DNA of 64,000 nucleotides from Saccharopolyspora spinosa NRRL 18395 (GCF_000194155.1 NZ_GL877882.1:72233-136232), one strand, 5' to 3'; positions 17,264 to 27,712 are shown, numbered from the stretch's first letter. Made by a program: numbers and translations. The notes: generated by a model not told the origin, from the sequence alone.

Positions 17264-19324
17264 ATGACCGATCTGGACACGCTTTCGGTGAACACGATTC
17301 GCGGTCTGTGCATGGACGCGATCCAGCAGGCGAATTCCGGGCACCCCGGGACTCCGATGGGCATGGCGCCTGTTGCATACACGCTGTGGCAGCGGTTCTT
17401 GCGCTTCGATCCTGCCGATCCCATCTGGCCGAACCGCGACCGTTTCGTGCTCTCCGAGGGCCACGCCTCCGCCCTGCTCTGGTCGCTTCTGCATCTGACC
17501 GGCGTCCGCGCGGTCGATCCCGACTACGAGGTGCTCGGCCGCCCGGCGGTAACCCTCGACGATCTGAAGTCCTTCCGGCAGCTCGATTCGCGTTGTCCCG
17601 GTCACCCCGAGTACAGGTGGACGAGCGGCGTCGAGACGACCACCGGACCGCTCGGCCAGGGGGTCGCCACCTCCGTCGGTATGGCGATCGCCGGCCAGTG
17701 GCTGGCGGCGAGATTCAACCGCGACGACTTCACGCTTTTCGACTTCGACGTGTACGCGCTCGCCGGGGACGGCTGCATGATGGAGGGCATCTCCGCCGAG
17801 GCGGCTTCGATGGCCGGGCACTTGCAGTTGTCCAACCTGTGCTGGATTTACGACTCCAACCGGGTCACCATCGAGGGCCACACCGACATCACCTTCACCG
17901 AAGACGTCGCCGCTCGCTTTCTGGCCTACGGCTGGAACGTGACCACCGTTACCGATGCCAACGACCTCGATCAGATCGGCCGCGCCTTCCGCACCTTCCA
18001 GGCCGAGACCGGGCGTCCCACCCTGGTTCTGGTACACAGTCACATCGGCTACGGTTCGCCGGTCGAGGACTCACCGAAAGCGCACGGAGCGCCGTTCGGG
18101 CCGGAGGGGGTCAGAGCCACCAAGCGCGTCCTCGGAATCCCGCTGGATGAAGACTTCCACATTCCGGACAGCGTGCCCGGCTGGTTCGCCCAGGGCATCG
18201 GTGCGCGGGGCGCCGAGTTGCGCACCGGCTGGGCGAAGACGTTCGATGCCTACCGCAGCGCATATCCCGATGTCGCCGAGGAGCTGGAGCGGATCCAGCG
18301 TCGGGAACTCCCAGACGGTTGGGACACCGCGCTGCCCACCTTCCCGGCCGATCCGTTGGGCTTGGCGACTCGCGATTCGTCCGGCCAGGTGCTGAGCGCC
18401 GTGGCCGAGGCGGTTCCCTGGATCCTCGGCGGGTCCGCCGACTTGGCACCGTCGACCAAGACCCGGCTCACATTCGGCGGAGCGGGCGATTTCCAGCCCG
18501 ACGACCGGTCCGGGCGCAACCTGCACCTCGGCGTCCGGGAGCACGGGGCTGCCGCCGTCGCCAACGGAATGGCGCTGACGAAGCTCCGTCCGTACTGGTC
18601 CGGGTTCCTGATCTTCTCCGACTACGCCAAGGCAGCCATCCGCCTCTCCGCGTTGATGGAGATCCCCACCGTCCACATCTTCACCCACGACTCCATCGGG
18701 GTCGGCGAGGACGGACCCACTCACCAGCCCGTCGAGCAGCTCGCCGGGCTGCGCGCAACACCCGGGCTGCTGGTCTTCCGCCCCGCCGATGCGAACGAGG
18801 TCGTCGAAACCTGGCGAGTGGTCACCGCCCTCCGCCGGGAGCCCGCAGCGCTGATCCTCTCCCGCCAGGCCCTTCCCACCTTCGATCGCAGTCGACTCGG
18901 GGCGGCCAGCGGTGTCGCACGGGGTGCCTACGTGCTGGCAGACGTGCCCTCGGGCGAGCCCAAGGTGATCCTGCTGGCCACCGGCTCCGAGGTGTCGTTG
19001 GCCTTGGCCGCGCATGACGAGCTCACCGCCGAGGGCATCGCGTCCCGGGTGGTGAGCATGCCGTGCTGGGAGTTGTTCGACCGTCAGCCGCAGGAGTACC
19101 GCGATCAGGTGCTGCCGCCCGCGGTGACGGCCAGGGTCGCGGTGGAACAGGCCTCCACGCTCGGCTGGGACCGGTATGTCGGTGCAGGCGGAGGCATCCT
19201 GGGTATGCACACCTTCGGCGCGTCCGCACCCCTCAAACAGCTGCTCACGAAGTTCGGATTCACACCTGAGCGCGTCTCGCAGGTGGCACGCGAACTGGTC
19301 CGGGTTGAGGAGGCGATGACGTGA
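17264..19324 (+). CDS. tkt: Transketolase
   Basis: 686 residues, full length. Thiamine-diphosphate signature elements are present: 'ANSGHPGTPMGMAP' near the N-terminus, 'GDGCMMEGISAEAASMAGH' (cofactor/Mg2+ binding) and 'IGVGEDGPTHQPVEQL' in the Pyr domain. It transfers two-carbon units between ketose and aldose phosphates in the non-oxidative pentose-phosphate pathway. I chose the ATG at 17264, where the family N-terminus begins, although the frame is open further upstream. It is the first gene of a five-gene operon. Its TGA overlaps the GTG start of tal. Confidence 0.97.
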   Translation: MTDLDTLSVNTIRGLCMDAIQQANSGHPGTPMGMAPVAYTLWQRFLRFDPADPIWPNRDRFVLSEGHASALLWSLLHLTGVRAVDPDYEVLGRPAVTLDDLKSFRQLDSRCPGHPEYRWTSGVETTTGPLGQGVATSVGMAIAGQWLAARFNRDDFTLFDFDVYALAGDGCMMEGISAEAASMAGHLQLSNLCWIYDSNRVTIEGHTDITFTEDVAARFLAYGWNVTTVTDANDLDQIGRAFRTFQAETGRPTLVLVHSHIGYGSPVEDSPKAHGAPFGPEGVRATKRVLGIPLDEDFHIPDSVPGWFAQGIGARGAELRTGWAKTFDAYRSAYPDVAEELERIQRRELPDGWDTALPTFPADPLGLATRDSSGQVLSAVAEAVPWILGGSADLAPSTKTRLTFGGAGDFQPDDRSGRNLHLGVREHGAAAVANGMALTKLRPYWSGFLIFSDYAKAAIRLSALMEIPTVHIFTHDSIGVGEDGPTHQPVEQLAGLRATPGLLVFRPADANEVVETWRVVTALRREPAALILSRQALPTFDRSRLGAASGVARGAYVLADVPSGEPKVILLATGSEVSLALAAHDELTAEGIASRVVSMPCWELFDRQPQEYRDQVLPPAVTARVAVEQASTLGWDRYVGAGGGILGMHTFGASAPLKQLLTKFGFTPERVSQVARELVRVEEAMT

Positions 19325-20406
19325 AAGCGACTCAGACCCTGCACGAGCTCGGGCAGAGCCTGTGGCTCGACAACATCACTCGCGACATGCTCGACTCCGG
19401 TCGGCTCCAGCACTACATCGATAACTACTCAGTCACCGGTCTGACGTCGAACCCCTCGATTTTCGACAAAGCCATCTCTTCCGGCTCGTACAACGCGGCC
19501 ATCCGTGCCAGAACGGCGTCAGGACAGCCGGATGAGGAACTCTTCTTCGAACTGGCCATCGAGGACCTCCAGCGAGCTGCCGATCTCTTCCTGTCCATCC
19601 ACGAGCGAACTGACGGTGTGGACGGTTGGGTTTCCCTGGAGGTCTCGCCGCTTCTGGCGTATGACACCGCGCGGACCATCGAAGCGGCGAAGGCACTGCA
19701 CGCGCGAGCGGGCCGGAGCAACCTGTTCATCAAGATCCCCGGTACCCCCCAAGGACTCCCGGCTATCACCGAGTGCATTGCTTCGGGCGTACCGGTGAAC
19801 GTCACTTTGTTGTTCTCGGCCGACCACTACCGGGCTGCCGCCGACGCGTACCTGGCGGGCGTCGAGCGAAGGGCGGAGCGCGGACTCGATCCGGCCGTGG
19901 GCTCGGTGGCCTCCGTTTTCATGTCCCGCTGGGATGCCGCTGTCAGCAGCGAAGTACCGGAGGAACTGCGGGACCGGCTCGGCGTCGCGGTCGGACAGGA
20001 CACGTACCGGGCGTACCGCAGCCTGATGGACTCGGACCGGGTACAACGCCTGGAGAACGTTGGTGCACGCATGCAGCGGTTGCTGTGGGCGAGTACCCGC
20101 ACCAAGGACCCCGACGCGTCGGACACGCTGTACGTCCACGGACTCGCCGCGCCGTTCACGGTCAACACGATGCCCGATGAGACGCTCAAGGCTTTTTACG
20201 ATCACGGCGAGGTGGGGGAGCCCATGCCCGTCGACGGCAACGGCTGCGACGCGACGCTGGCGCGGTTCGCCGACGCAGGCGTGGATGTCGCGGCGCTCGC
20301 TGCCAAGCTCCAGAGCGACGGCGCGGCATCCTTCGTTGCCTCCTGGAACGATCTTCTGGCCTGCATCTCCGCACAGCGCGACGCCCTTGTCCGCCCCTCC
20401 TTCTGA
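19321..20406 (+). CDS. tal: Transaldolase
   Basis: 361 residues, the long actinobacterial form. '[11 protein letters not shown]' and the Schiff-base lysine motif '[16 protein letters not shown]' are present. It exchanges three-carbon dihydroxyacetone units between sugar phosphates. It starts with GTG, overlapping the tkt stop by 4 bases. 29 bases separate it from pgi, so the operon continues. Confidence 0.96.
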   Translation: MKATQTLHELGQSLWLDNITRDMLDSGRLQHYIDNYSVTGLTSNPSIFDKAISSGSYNAAIRARTASGQPDEELFFELAIEDLQRAADLFLSIHERTDGVDGWVSLEVSPLLAYDTARTIEAAKALHARAGRSNLFIKIPGTPQGLPAITECIASGVPVNVTLLFSADHYRAAADAYLAGVERRAERGLDPAVGSVASVFMSRWDAAVSSEVPEELRDRLGVAVGQDTYRAYRSLMDSDRVQRLENVGARMQRLLWASTRTKDPDASDTLYVHGLAAPFTVNTMPDETLKAFYDHGEVGEPMPVDGNGCDATLARFADAGVDVAALAAKLQSDGAASFVASWNDLLACISAQRDALVRPSF

Positions 20407-20435
20407 CCCGAACCGACCGATCCGAGGGCCGCGAG

Positions 20436-22091
20436 ATGTCCATAACGCCCCTCCGGCAACAGCCGTCGTGGAAGGCACTCGAACAACATCACGCCGAGAT
20501 CGGAACCGTCCATCTGCGTGAGCTGTTCGCTCAGGATCCGGGCCGCGGTGAGCGCTTGTGCGCGGAGGCGGCCGGCCTTTACCTCGACTACGCCAAGAAC
20601 CGCGTCACCGGCGAGACGATGCGCCTGCTGTGCGAGCTGGCCCGGGAGTGCGGAGTGGAAGAGCGCAGGGACGCGATGTTCCGCGGCGAGCACATCAACG
20701 TCTCGGAAGACCGCCCGGCGCTGCACGTGGCCCTGCGCATGCCGAGGGGGAGTTCGCTCGTTGTCGACGGCGTCGACGTCGTCGCCCAGGTCCACTCCGT
20801 CCTGGACCGCATGGCCGCGTTCGCCCAGCGCATCCGGTCGGGCGACTGGAAGGGGCACACCGGAAAGCCAATCAGGAACATCGTCAACGTCGGCATCGGC
20901 GGCTCCGACCTCGGGCCGGTGATGGCGTACGAGGCGCTGCGCCACCACACCCAGCGCGGCCTGACATTCCGCTTCGTGTCCAATGTGGATGCAACCGACT
21001 TCGTCGAGGCGGTTCGCGATCTCTCCCCGGAGGAGACCCTCTTCATCGTCTCCTCCAAAACCTTCGGCACGCTGGAAACCCTCACCAACGCCCGTTCGGC
21101 GCGCGACTGGCTGGTCAACGCCCTCGGCGGCGAGCAGGCCGTCGCGCAGCACTTCGTCGCGGTCTCGACGAATGCGCCGCGCGTGGCGGAATTCGGCATC
21201 GACACGGCGAACATGTTCGAGTTCTGGGACTGGGTGGGCGGTCGTTATTCGATGGACTCCGCCATCGGTCTCTCCACCATGATCGCGCTCGGACCCGAGC
21301 AGTTCCACGACATGCTGGCGGGCTTCCACGACATGGACGAACACTTCCGCACGGCCCCGCTCGAGGCGAACCTGCCCGGGCTCATGGGACTCCTCACCGT
21401 CTGGTACGCGGAGTTCTTCGGGGTCCAGACCGTCGGAGTCATGCCCTACGAGCAGTATCTGCAGCGGTTACCTGCCTACCTGCAGCAACTCACGATGGAG
21501 TCCAACGGCAAACACGTGACCCTGAAAGGAACAGCGGTCGACTACGACACCGGACCCGTCTACTGGGGTGAGCCGGGCACCAACGGTCAGCACAGCTTCT
21601 ACCAGCTCATCCACCAGGGAACCCGGCTGGTACCGGTCGATCTGATCGGCTTCGGAAAGAGCCTCAACCCGCTCGGCGACCACCACGACATCCTGTCGTC
21701 CAACATCTTCGCGCAAGCCGAGGCGCTCGCCTTCGGCAAGACCGAGCAGGAAATCCGGGCTGAGGTCACCCCACCCGAGGTCGTTGCGCACCGGGTGACG
21801 GAAGGCAACCGCCCCACCAATGTGCTGCTCGGCGAGGTCCTGACACCTCATCTGCTCGGCGCACTCGTCTCGCTCTACGAGCACAGCGTGTTCACCCAAG
21901 GGGTGATCTGGGACATCGACTCGTTCGACCAGTGGGGGGTGGAGCTCGGCAAGGTGCTCGCGGCACGGATCATCCCCGAACTTACCTCCGACGCCGAACC
22001 GGAACTCGCCCACGACTCGTCGACCAACGCCCTCATCCGCCGTTACCGCGCCCTGAAACGCTCGGGCCCGTACCCAGGAGAGCAGCCATGA
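20436..22091 (+). CDS. pgi: Glucose-6-phosphate isomerase
   Basis: 551 residues. Family signatures are '[16 protein letters not shown]', '[18 protein letters not shown]', '[14 protein letters not shown]' and '[20 protein letters not shown]'. It interconverts glucose-6-phosphate and fructose-6-phosphate. Within this operon it lets fructose-6-phosphate from tkt/tal re-enter the oxidative branch. GAGGG precedes the ATG, and the stop overlaps the gnd ATG. Confidence 0.97.
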   Translation: MSITPLRQQPSWKALEQHHAEIGTVHLRELFAQDPGRGERLCAEAAGLYLDYAKNRVTGETMRLLCELARECGVEERRDAMFRGEHINVSEDRPALHVALRMPRGSSLVVDGVDVVAQVHSVLDRMAAFAQRIRSGDWKGHTGKPIRNIVNVGIGGSDLGPVMAYEALRHHTQRGLTFRFVSNVDATDFVEAVRDLSPEETLFIVSSKTFGTLETLTNARSARDWLVNALGGEQAVAQHFVAVSTNAPRVAEFGIDTANMFEFWDWVGGRYSMDSAIGLSTMIALGPEQFHDMLAGFHDMDEHFRTAPLEANLPGLMGLLTVWYAEFFGVQTVGVMPYEQYLQRLPAYLQQLTMESNGKHVTLKGTAVDYDTGPVYWGEPGTNGQHSFYQLIHQGTRLVPVDLIGFGKSLNPLGDHHDILSSNIFAQAEALAFGKTEQEIRAEVTPPEVVAHRVTEGNRPTNVLLGEVLTPHLLGALVSLYEHSVFTQGVIWDIDSFDQWGVELGKVLAARIIPELTSDAEPELAHDSSTNALIRRYRALKRSGPYPGEQP

Positions 22092-23122
22092 CAACCGACA
22101 CCCCCACTCAGCTCGGCATGATCGGACTCGGCCGGATGGGCGCGAACCTCGCGCGCCGGCTGCTGCGCGACGGCCACCGCTGCGTGGTTTACGACCTCAA
22201 CGAAAGCGCAGTAAAGGAGCTGGAAGACGAGGGCGCCGTCGCCGCCGGATCGCTCGGCGACCTGGTGGCGAAGCTGGAGCGGCCACGGGCCGCCTGGCTC
22301 ATGCTCCCGGCCGCCGTCGTACAGCCCACCCTCGACCAGCTGACCGAGCTCCTCGACCCGGACGACACAGTCATCGACGGCGGCAACTCCTACTACCGCG
22401 ACGACATCATCCGGGCAGCGCAGCTTGCTCCTCGCCGCATTCATTACCTGGATTGCGGTACCTCGGGTGGTGTCTGGGGACTGGAACGCGGCTACTGCCT
22501 CATGATCGGCGGCGAGACCGAACCCGTCGCTCGACTGGATCCCATTTTCCGGACCATCGCGCCCGGCGCCGGCGCCGCCGAGCCGACACCGAGCAGGCGG
22601 GCCAACGGGACGGCGCCGGACGGCTATCTGCACTGCGGTCCGAGTGGAGCCGGGCACTTCGTGAAGATGGTCCACAATGGGATCGAGTACGGGATGATGG
22701 GCGCGATCGCCGAGGGCCTCAGCATCATCGAGCACGCGGACGCCGGGCATCGCAAGCACACCGCCGACGCCGAAACCGCCCCGCTACGCGAGCCGGAGTT
22801 CTACCGGTACGAGATCGATATCGGCCAAGTAGCCGAAGTATGGCGCCGCGGCTCGGTCGTGGGCTCCTGGCTCGTCGACCTGACCGCTGACGCACTTGCC
22901 CGGTCACCGAAGCTGGAGGAATTCACCGGGCGCGTCTCGGACTCCGGCGAAGGGCGATGGACCGTACTGGCGGCGGTCGATGAAGGCGTACCTGCCGCCG
23001 TGATCACCACGGCGCTCACCGAGCGGTTTCAGTCCCGAGGCCTTGGCGAGTTCGCCGACAAGCTCCTGTCCGCCATGCGCAGCGAGTTCGGCGGACACGC
23101 CGAGAAAAGGAGTCGATCGTGA
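22088..23122 (+). CDS. gnd: 6-phosphogluconate dehydrogenase (decarboxylating), short form
   Basis: 344 residues. It has an N-terminal Rossmann motif '[14 protein letters not shown]', then '[10 protein letters not shown]', '[21 protein letters not shown]' and the catalytic '[19 protein letters not shown]'. It is the short single-C-terminal-domain type (about 300-345 residues), unlike the ~470-residue classical enzyme. The short form is often NAD-preferring, but coenzyme preference cannot be settled here. It oxidises 6-phosphogluconate to ribulose-5-phosphate and CO2. It overlaps pgi (ATGA) and zwf (GTGA) by four bases each. Confidence 0.94.
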   Translation: MTTDTPTQLGMIGLGRMGANLARRLLRDGHRCVVYDLNESAVKELEDEGAVAAGSLGDLVAKLERPRAAWLMLPAAVVQPTLDQLTELLDPDDTVIDGGNSYYRDDIIRAAQLAPRRIHYLDCGTSGGVWGLERGYCLMIGGETEPVARLDPIFRTIAPGAGAAEPTPSRRANGTAPDGYLHCGPSGAGHFVKMVHNGIEYGMMGAIAEGLSIIEHADAGHRKHTADAETAPLREPEFYRYEIDIGQVAEVWRRGSVVGSWLVDLTADALARSPKLEEFTGRVSDSGEGRWTVLAAVDEGVPAAVITTALTERFQSRGLGEFADKLLSAMRSEFGGHAEKRSRS

Positions 23123-24564
23123 CACGCCCGGACGACCACGTGATCGTGCTCTTCGGCGCTACCGGCGACCTCGCCAAGCGCAAACTGCTGCCCGGACTGT
23201 TCCACCTCGCCTGCGCAGGTCTCCTGCCTGACGGCTACCGCATCGTGGGCTCGGGTCGGGCGCACTCCGCACTGAACGACGATGCGTTCCGCAAACACGC
23301 GCACGATGCGGTCTCCACCTTCGGACGCTGCGAGCCGTCCGGGCCGGTGTGGGAATCCTTCGCGGACTCGCTGTCGTTCGCCGCATCCGACCCACCGGAT
23401 GCCGGCCCGCTGCTCGCGGCCGTGCGGGCAGCAGAGGACTCCCTCGGCGGGCAGCCACGCAGACTCTTCCACTTGGCCGTGCCGCCCGCCGCGTTCGGAT
23501 CCATCATCGGAATGCTCGGTGACACGGGCCTGGCGGAGAAGTCGAAAGTGATCGTGGAGAAGCCCTTCGGCACGGATCTCGCTTCGGCACGAGCGCTCAA
23601 CCAGACGATCCACGCCGTCTTCGACGAATCGCGGATCTTCCGCATTGATCACTTCCTCGGTAAGGAGTCGGTGGACAACATCCTCGCCCTCCGCTTCGCC
23701 AACGGCATGTTCGAACCCATCTGGAACCGGGACCACATCAGCCATGTACAGATCGACGTGCCCGAGACGCTCGGACTCGAGGGCCGTGCCCATTTCTACG
23801 AAGGCACCGGAGCATTCCGGGACATGATCGTCACACATCTGATCCAGGTGCTGGGCATCGTGGCGATGGAACCGCCTGTCTCGCTCGCTGCCCAGCCATT
23901 GCGCGACGAGAAAGCCAAGGTCTTCGCAGCGTTGCGCCCCATCGAAACCGGGCACGTGGTACGCGGCCAGTACGACGGCTACCGCGACGAACCGGGAGTC
24001 GCCCCCGATTCGCAGACCGAGACGTTCACCGCGCTGCGGATCGAGGTCGATAACTGGCGCTGGGCAGGTGTGCCGTTTTACCTGCGCTCCGGTAAGAAAC
24101 TCGCACAGCACCACGAGGTCATCACCCTCGGCCTGCGCGAGCCGCCCCTGAGGATGTTCCCCATCGATTTGCCCCAGCAGGAGAACTACCGAAGCAACAA
24201 GATCGTGATCGACTTCGCGGACCCCGGGTGGATCGCCGCCTGCTTCCTGGCGAAAGAGCCCGGCCCCACCATGCGACTCGCACCAGAAGCAATGACCTTC
24301 CGCTACGCGGACTCCTTCTGCCAGGAACACGGGCTCGAAGGCTACGAACGATTGATCCTGGACGCCATGCTGGGCGACCAGTCGCTGTTCACCCGGTCGG
24401 ACGGCATCGAGCGCATCTGGGAAGCATCGACCCCGTTGCTCGAGAATCCACCGCCGGTACATTTGTACGCCCCCGGCTCATGGGGTCCCGAACCGGCCGT
24501 CAGCGAACTGATCGCGCCACACCAGTGGTATCTGGAGGACGCCGGCGACGTCGTGCGGAGATAG
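23119..24564 (+). CDS. zwf: Glucose-6-phosphate 1-dehydrogenase
   Basis: 481 residues. The nucleotide-binding 'LFGATGDLAKRKLLPGLFHL' and the active-site 'RIDHFLGKESVDNILALRF' are intact. It makes 6-phosphogluconolactone and NADPH. It starts with GTG, overlapping the gnd stop. No opcA or pgl gene follows, unlike the usual tkt-tal-zwf-opcA-pgl order of actinobacteria, so this is a variant and perhaps second-copy cluster. It is the last gene of the operon. Confidence 0.96.
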   Translation: MTRPDDHVIVLFGATGDLAKRKLLPGLFHLACAGLLPDGYRIVGSGRAHSALNDDAFRKHAHDAVSTFGRCEPSGPVWESFADSLSFAASDPPDAGPLLAAVRAAEDSLGGQPRRLFHLAVPPAAFGSIIGMLGDTGLAEKSKVIVEKPFGTDLASARALNQTIHAVFDESRIFRIDHFLGKESVDNILALRFANGMFEPIWNRDHISHVQIDVPETLGLEGRAHFYEGTGAFRDMIVTHLIQVLGIVAMEPPVSLAAQPLRDEKAKVFAALRPIETGHVVRGQYDGYRDEPGVAPDSQTETFTALRIEVDNWRWAGVPFYLRSGKKLAQHHEVITLGLREPPLRMFPIDLPQQENYRSNKIVIDFADPGWIAACFLAKEPGPTMRLAPEAMTFRYADSFCQEHGLEGYERLILDAMLGDQSLFTRSDGIERIWEASTPLLENPPPVHLYAPGSWGPEPAVSELIAPHQWYLEDAGDVVRR

Positions 24565-24581
24565 ATTCGGCCTGACGGTCA

Positions 24582-24880
24582 CTACTCGGGGACCAGGCCC
24601 ATAGGCCTCAACACCTGGCCAGGCACAGGAGACGGGCGGCGCTGGGCCGGGGCGCGTCCGATGGGCCGGCGAGGTGCGGGATTCGGTGGCGGTGGCGGGA
24701 TCGGGAGGGTGGTCGGTTTGGCCTTGGTGAGCGTGATCGGTTCGCCGTGATGGGAGGTGTGCACGGCCTCTCCGCGGCGCAGCTCGTACGTCGCCTCGTC
24801 GCGGTGGATGGTGCCGCAGATCGGGCCCCATCCAGCGGGTAGCCAGACAAGTCGCCGAACGATCAGGAGGTGATCGTCCA
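24582..24880 (-). pseudogene. Unrecognised ORF fragment in the 24565-25053 gap
   Basis: The minus strand is open from about 24880 to a stop at 24582-24584. It encodes 'LLIVRRLVWLPAGWGPICGT' and 'IHRDEATYELRRGEAVHTSH', then a proline-rich tail. The composition resembles the C-terminal end of a transposase or phage-like protein, but I cannot name the family and no good start is visible. The rest of the gap (24881-25053) holds nothing recognisable. Confidence 0.3.
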
Positions 24881-25053
24881 GCGATCAGGACTTGACCAGA
24901 AGCTCGTCGTCGCTTGCCGGTGTAAGTCCGGTCCGGGTAGCTACCAGTTCGTGCCTTGCGGCATGTGCTTCACTGGTCGGCCAAGGCCGATCTGGGACGA
25001 CGGTTTCATTTGCGTCATCGGCAACGTAGTTCGCCAGCGGCGCCCTCCTGCGA

Positions 25054-25992
25054 CTACTCGAGCAGGACGACAAATCGTCCGCGCACGCCGCCCTCCTGTA
25101 GCCGGCGGAGGCTGTCGGGGATCTGGTCGAAGGTGATCGGGATCGTGTCGGCGCGGATCATGCCATCGGCCAGGAGGTTGAGGGCTCCGACAAATTCGTG
25201 TTGCTCGCCGTTGGAGGCACCCACGTAGGTCAGGTCCTTGAGGACCACCTTCTGGGCGGAGATCGTCGTCATCTCGACCGCGAGCCCGATCTGGACCACC
25301 CGCCCGGATGGTCTAACGGCGTCGATTGCAGACGCGGTAGTCGTTCCGAAGCCGGCGAAGTCCACGATCACGTCAAGGTTCTGTGCTTCGAAGTCCCGGA
25401 TATCGGCCGCGACACCGCTTGCCCCGAGGGCCCGCGCGGCATCCTGGGCGGCTGAGTTGGTGTCGGCGACGTAGATGGCGGCGCCTGCGGCGAGGGCGAT
25501 CTGTGCGCCGAGGGAGCCAAGACCGCCGAAACCGACGATGCCGACGTTCTGGTCTTTGGTGACATGCCCGGCGGTGTGGATCGCCCGGTAGGCGGTGCGG
25601 CCCGCATCTGTGGCTGGTGCCGCTTGTTCGTAGGAGACCTCGTCGGGTATCCGGACGGCGAGAGCGGCCGGGAGGCGGACCAGTTCGGCGAAGCCACCGT
25701 TCATGGCGGTGCCGGGTCCGTCGGTGACGGCAGGCACGCCGACCCGGTCGCCGACGGCGAAGTTCCCGACGCCGCTGCCCACAGCCGTGACCTCGCCGGC
25801 GATCTCGTGGCCGAGAACGATCGGCAGATGTCCGAGAAGCGCGGTGATGGTCCCATCCATGAAGCTGACGTCGCTGTGGCACAAGCCGGAGGCCTTGACG
25901 GCGACGACGATCTCGCGCGGGCCGGGTTCGGGATCCGGCAGGGTTGTCATCTGCAGCGGCTCTCCTACCGCGGTGAACTGCCATGCGCGCAC
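25054..25992 (-). CDS. Zinc-type alcohol dehydrogenase (MDR family) lacking the structural-zinc lobe
   Basis: 312 residues. 'GLCHSDVSFMDG' and 'LGHEIAGEVTAVG' supply catalytic-zinc ligands, and 'GIVGFGGLGSLGAQIALAAGA' is the NAD(P)-binding fold. The segment normally holding the four structural-zinc cysteines, after 'GDRVGVPAV', is replaced by a short Gly-rich link. This explains the shortness relative to the usual ~340. It starts with GTG, with AGGAG 7 bases upstream. It is divergent from the SDR gene, and the shared intergenic region holds two copies of the island palindrome. Probably oxidises an alcohol intermediate of the catabolic island. Confidence 0.88.
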   Translation of the reverse strand: MRAWQFTAVGEPLQMTTLPDPEPGPREIVVAVKASGLCHSDVSFMDGTITALLGHLPIVLGHEIAGEVTAVGSGVGNFAVGDRVGVPAVTDGPGTAMNGGFAELVRLPAALAVRIPDEVSYEQAAPATDAGRTAYRAIHTAGHVTKDQNVGIVGFGGLGSLGAQIALAAGAAIYVADTNSAAQDAARALGASGVAADIRDFEAQNLDVIVDFAGFGTTTASAIDAVRPSGRVVQIGLAVEMTTISAQKVVLKDLTYVGASNGEQHEFVGALNLLADGMIRADTIPITFDQIPDSLRRLQEGGVRGRFVVLLE

Positions 25993-26040
25993 GGTGAATC
26001 TCCTAACCGCCTGCGTGCTCGGCGATACCCGAACACGATC

Positions 26041-26114
26041 ACTAACGCTAGCGTAAACAAATTACGCTACTTTTAGCTGTTCAGAGACTAGTAGGTGTCT
26101 ATGTTTGTGTAAAC
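26041..26114. promoter_or_regulatory. Two candidate TetR-type operators between the divergent ADH and SDR genes
   Basis: Site 26097-26114 reads, on the minus strand, GTTTAC-ACAAAC-ATAGAC. Site 26041-26058 reads GTTTAC-GCTAGC-GTTAGT, with a perfect 10-bp core ACGCTAGCGT. Both fit the layout GTTTAC-N6-GTWGAY seen at the island's other promoters, the second only loosely. They lie 49-66 bp and 41-58 bp from the ADH and SDR start codons, where they could control both genes. Confidence 0.55.
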
Positions 26115-26154
26115 TACGGCCGCGCCGGAACGACTCGCCGAAGGAGACGAGATC

Positions 26155-26976
26155 ATGGGCAAGCTGGACGGCAAGGTCGCATTCATCACTGGAGCCGCGC
26201 GCGGACAGGGGCGCAGTCACGCCATCCGCTTGGCGCAGGAGGGTGCGGACGTCATCGCGGTCGACTGGCTGCAGGACATCGCGACGGTGGACTACCCGAT
26301 GTCCCGTCAGTCCGATATGGACGAAACTGCGAAGCAGGTCGAGGCGCTGGACCGCCGCATCCACACCACCAAGGCGGACGTCCGGGACTTCGCGGCACTC
26401 CAGGATGCATACAAAGCCGGCGTCGCCGAGCTCGGCCCGGTCGACATCATCCTGGGCAACGCCGGTATCTGCCAGCTCGGCAGCAAGGAGCCGGACCCGG
26501 TCCAATCCTTCACCGACGTTGTGGGGGTAAACCTGATCGGCGTCTGGAACACGGTCTACGTCGCGGCTCAGGACATGATCGACCGTGGGGCTGGCGGTGC
26601 GATCGTCCTGACCAGCTCCACCCAGGGGCTTACCGGCCGCGGCACGGACGGCTCGGCCGGCACGCACGGATACGCCGCCGCCAAGCACGGCGTCGTGGGG
26701 CTGATGCGCAGCTTCGCGAACTGGCTGTCTCCGCACGGCATTCGGGTGAACACGGTGCACCCCACCGGCGTCGCAACCCCGATGGTGGAGAACGACGTGG
26801 TGGGCCGGTACCTCGAGGAGAACCCTCAGGTTGCCCAGATGGCAGCGAACCTGATGCCTGTCGGCCTTACGGAGCCGGTCGACATCAGCAACGCAATCCT
26901 CTACCTCGTAAGCGATGACGGCCGCTACGTCACCGGAGTGACGCTTCCGGTAGACGCCGGGTTCAACGCTCGCTAG
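26155..26976 (+). CDS. Mycofactocin-type SDR oxidoreductase
   Basis: 273 residues. 'VAFITGAARGQGRSHAIRLA' is the glycine-rich nucleotide motif with the Gly-Gln-Gly-Arg-Ser-His variant typical of mycofactocin-dependent SDRs. So is the insert after 'AVDW' ('SDMDETAKQVEALDRRI'). The catalytic YxxxK is 'YAAAKHG', and 'VNTVHPTGVATPMV' follows. Such enzymes keep NAD(H) tightly bound and pass electrons to mycofactocin. AAGGAGA precedes the ATG. A close relative lies at 53638-54471. Likely dehydrogenates a secondary alcohol in the island pathway. Confidence 0.92.
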   Translation: MGKLDGKVAFITGAARGQGRSHAIRLAQEGADVIAVDWLQDIATVDYPMSRQSDMDETAKQVEALDRRIHTTKADVRDFAALQDAYKAGVAELGPVDIILGNAGICQLGSKEPDPVQSFTDVVGVNLIGVWNTVYVAAQDMIDRGAGGAIVLTSSTQGLTGRGTDGSAGTHGYAAAKHGVVGLMRSFANWLSPHGIRVNTVHPTGVATPMVENDVVGRYLEENPQVAQMAANLMPVGLTEPVDISNAILYLVSDDGRYVTGVTLPVDAGFNAR

Positions 26977-27039
26977 CAGGCCGGGGGCCCGGCCCCGCAG
27001 CGTGGCCCGGCCCCGCTCTAGCGGACGGCGTATCCCACG

Positions 27040-27215
27040 CATCCCTCGCGCACCGGAATCCGATGTTGCCCGGGATGCGGCAAACCAGGCCGGCCCCGGA
27101 GCAAACGCGGACGCCAAAGTGAGGATCGAGAAGGCTGGAACACTGACGAGCAGCAGCGACCGACGCCCGAAGCGGTCGGTCAGCAGCTGATGATCGGGGC
27201 CGGGAAGCCGCATAT
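27040..27215 (-). pseudogene. MFS transporter fragment
   Basis: The minus strand encodes 'LLTDRFGRRSLLLVSVPAF', followed by 'SILTLASAFAPG'. This is motif A plus the next helix of an MFS permease. No further MFS helices are present on either side, so only a scrap remains. Confidence 0.5.
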
Positions 27216-27371
27216 TCTTAGCAGCCGCAACACCACGACGGCCAACCACTCCGGCGTCCGTTGTGGACGGGACGGCTAGCGGCGGGCAACGGGACCTCGT
27301 CACCAGGCCGGCCCCGCAGGGCGCCACAACTCGATCTGTGTGGTGGTTGGCCTGGGTTTTCCTGATGGGCA

Positions 27372-27470
27372 TCAAGCGGCTCGGATGTACTCGTTGATCA
27401 GTCCGATGAGGACGTTACGGGGTCGGATGGGGCGTCGATCGGGACGACCGTCGTCGGACCGCGTTCCGGC
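27372..27470 (-). mobile_element. Possible transposase C-terminal tail
   Basis: The minus strand encodes 'RNVLIGLINEYIRAA' before a stop, similar to the C-terminus of IS481/integrase-core transposases ('LINEY..AA'). The rest of 27216-27660 holds no recognisable gene. Confidence 0.35.
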
Positions 27471-27662
27471 GGGTGTTGGTCGAGCCTACGAACACACCGA
27501 CCACTTCCAGGTTGGTGGGCGTTGAGCACTGCTATGGCGTGTCCTCCGTGCGCGGTGCGGATGAATCGCCCTTTCCAGCCTCCGGATCGCCTCTCGTGTC
27601 GCCGCCACGTGCCAAGTGCGGTCGACCAGGCAGGGGACTGGCGAGGTGCCGACCATAACTCG

Positions 27663-27712
27663 ATCTACACGAGCGTGGACTTGCAACGTTGACCGTTTAC
27701 ATCCGTGTAGAT
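27663..27712. promoter_or_regulatory. Paired candidate TetR-type operators upstream of the crotonase-SnoaL genes
   Basis: Site 27695-27712 reads GTTTAC-ATCCGT-GTAGAT. Site 27663-27680, on the minus strand, reads GTCCAC-GCTCGT-GTAGAT. The centres are 32 bp apart. Both match the island palindrome and lie about 180-230 bp before the crotonase start. Confidence 0.6.

Noticed and set aside
27216-27660. Search for an intact gene between the SDR and the crotonase operators
   Set aside because: Only transposase and transporter scraps are visible. No frame has both a start signal and a recognisable product.
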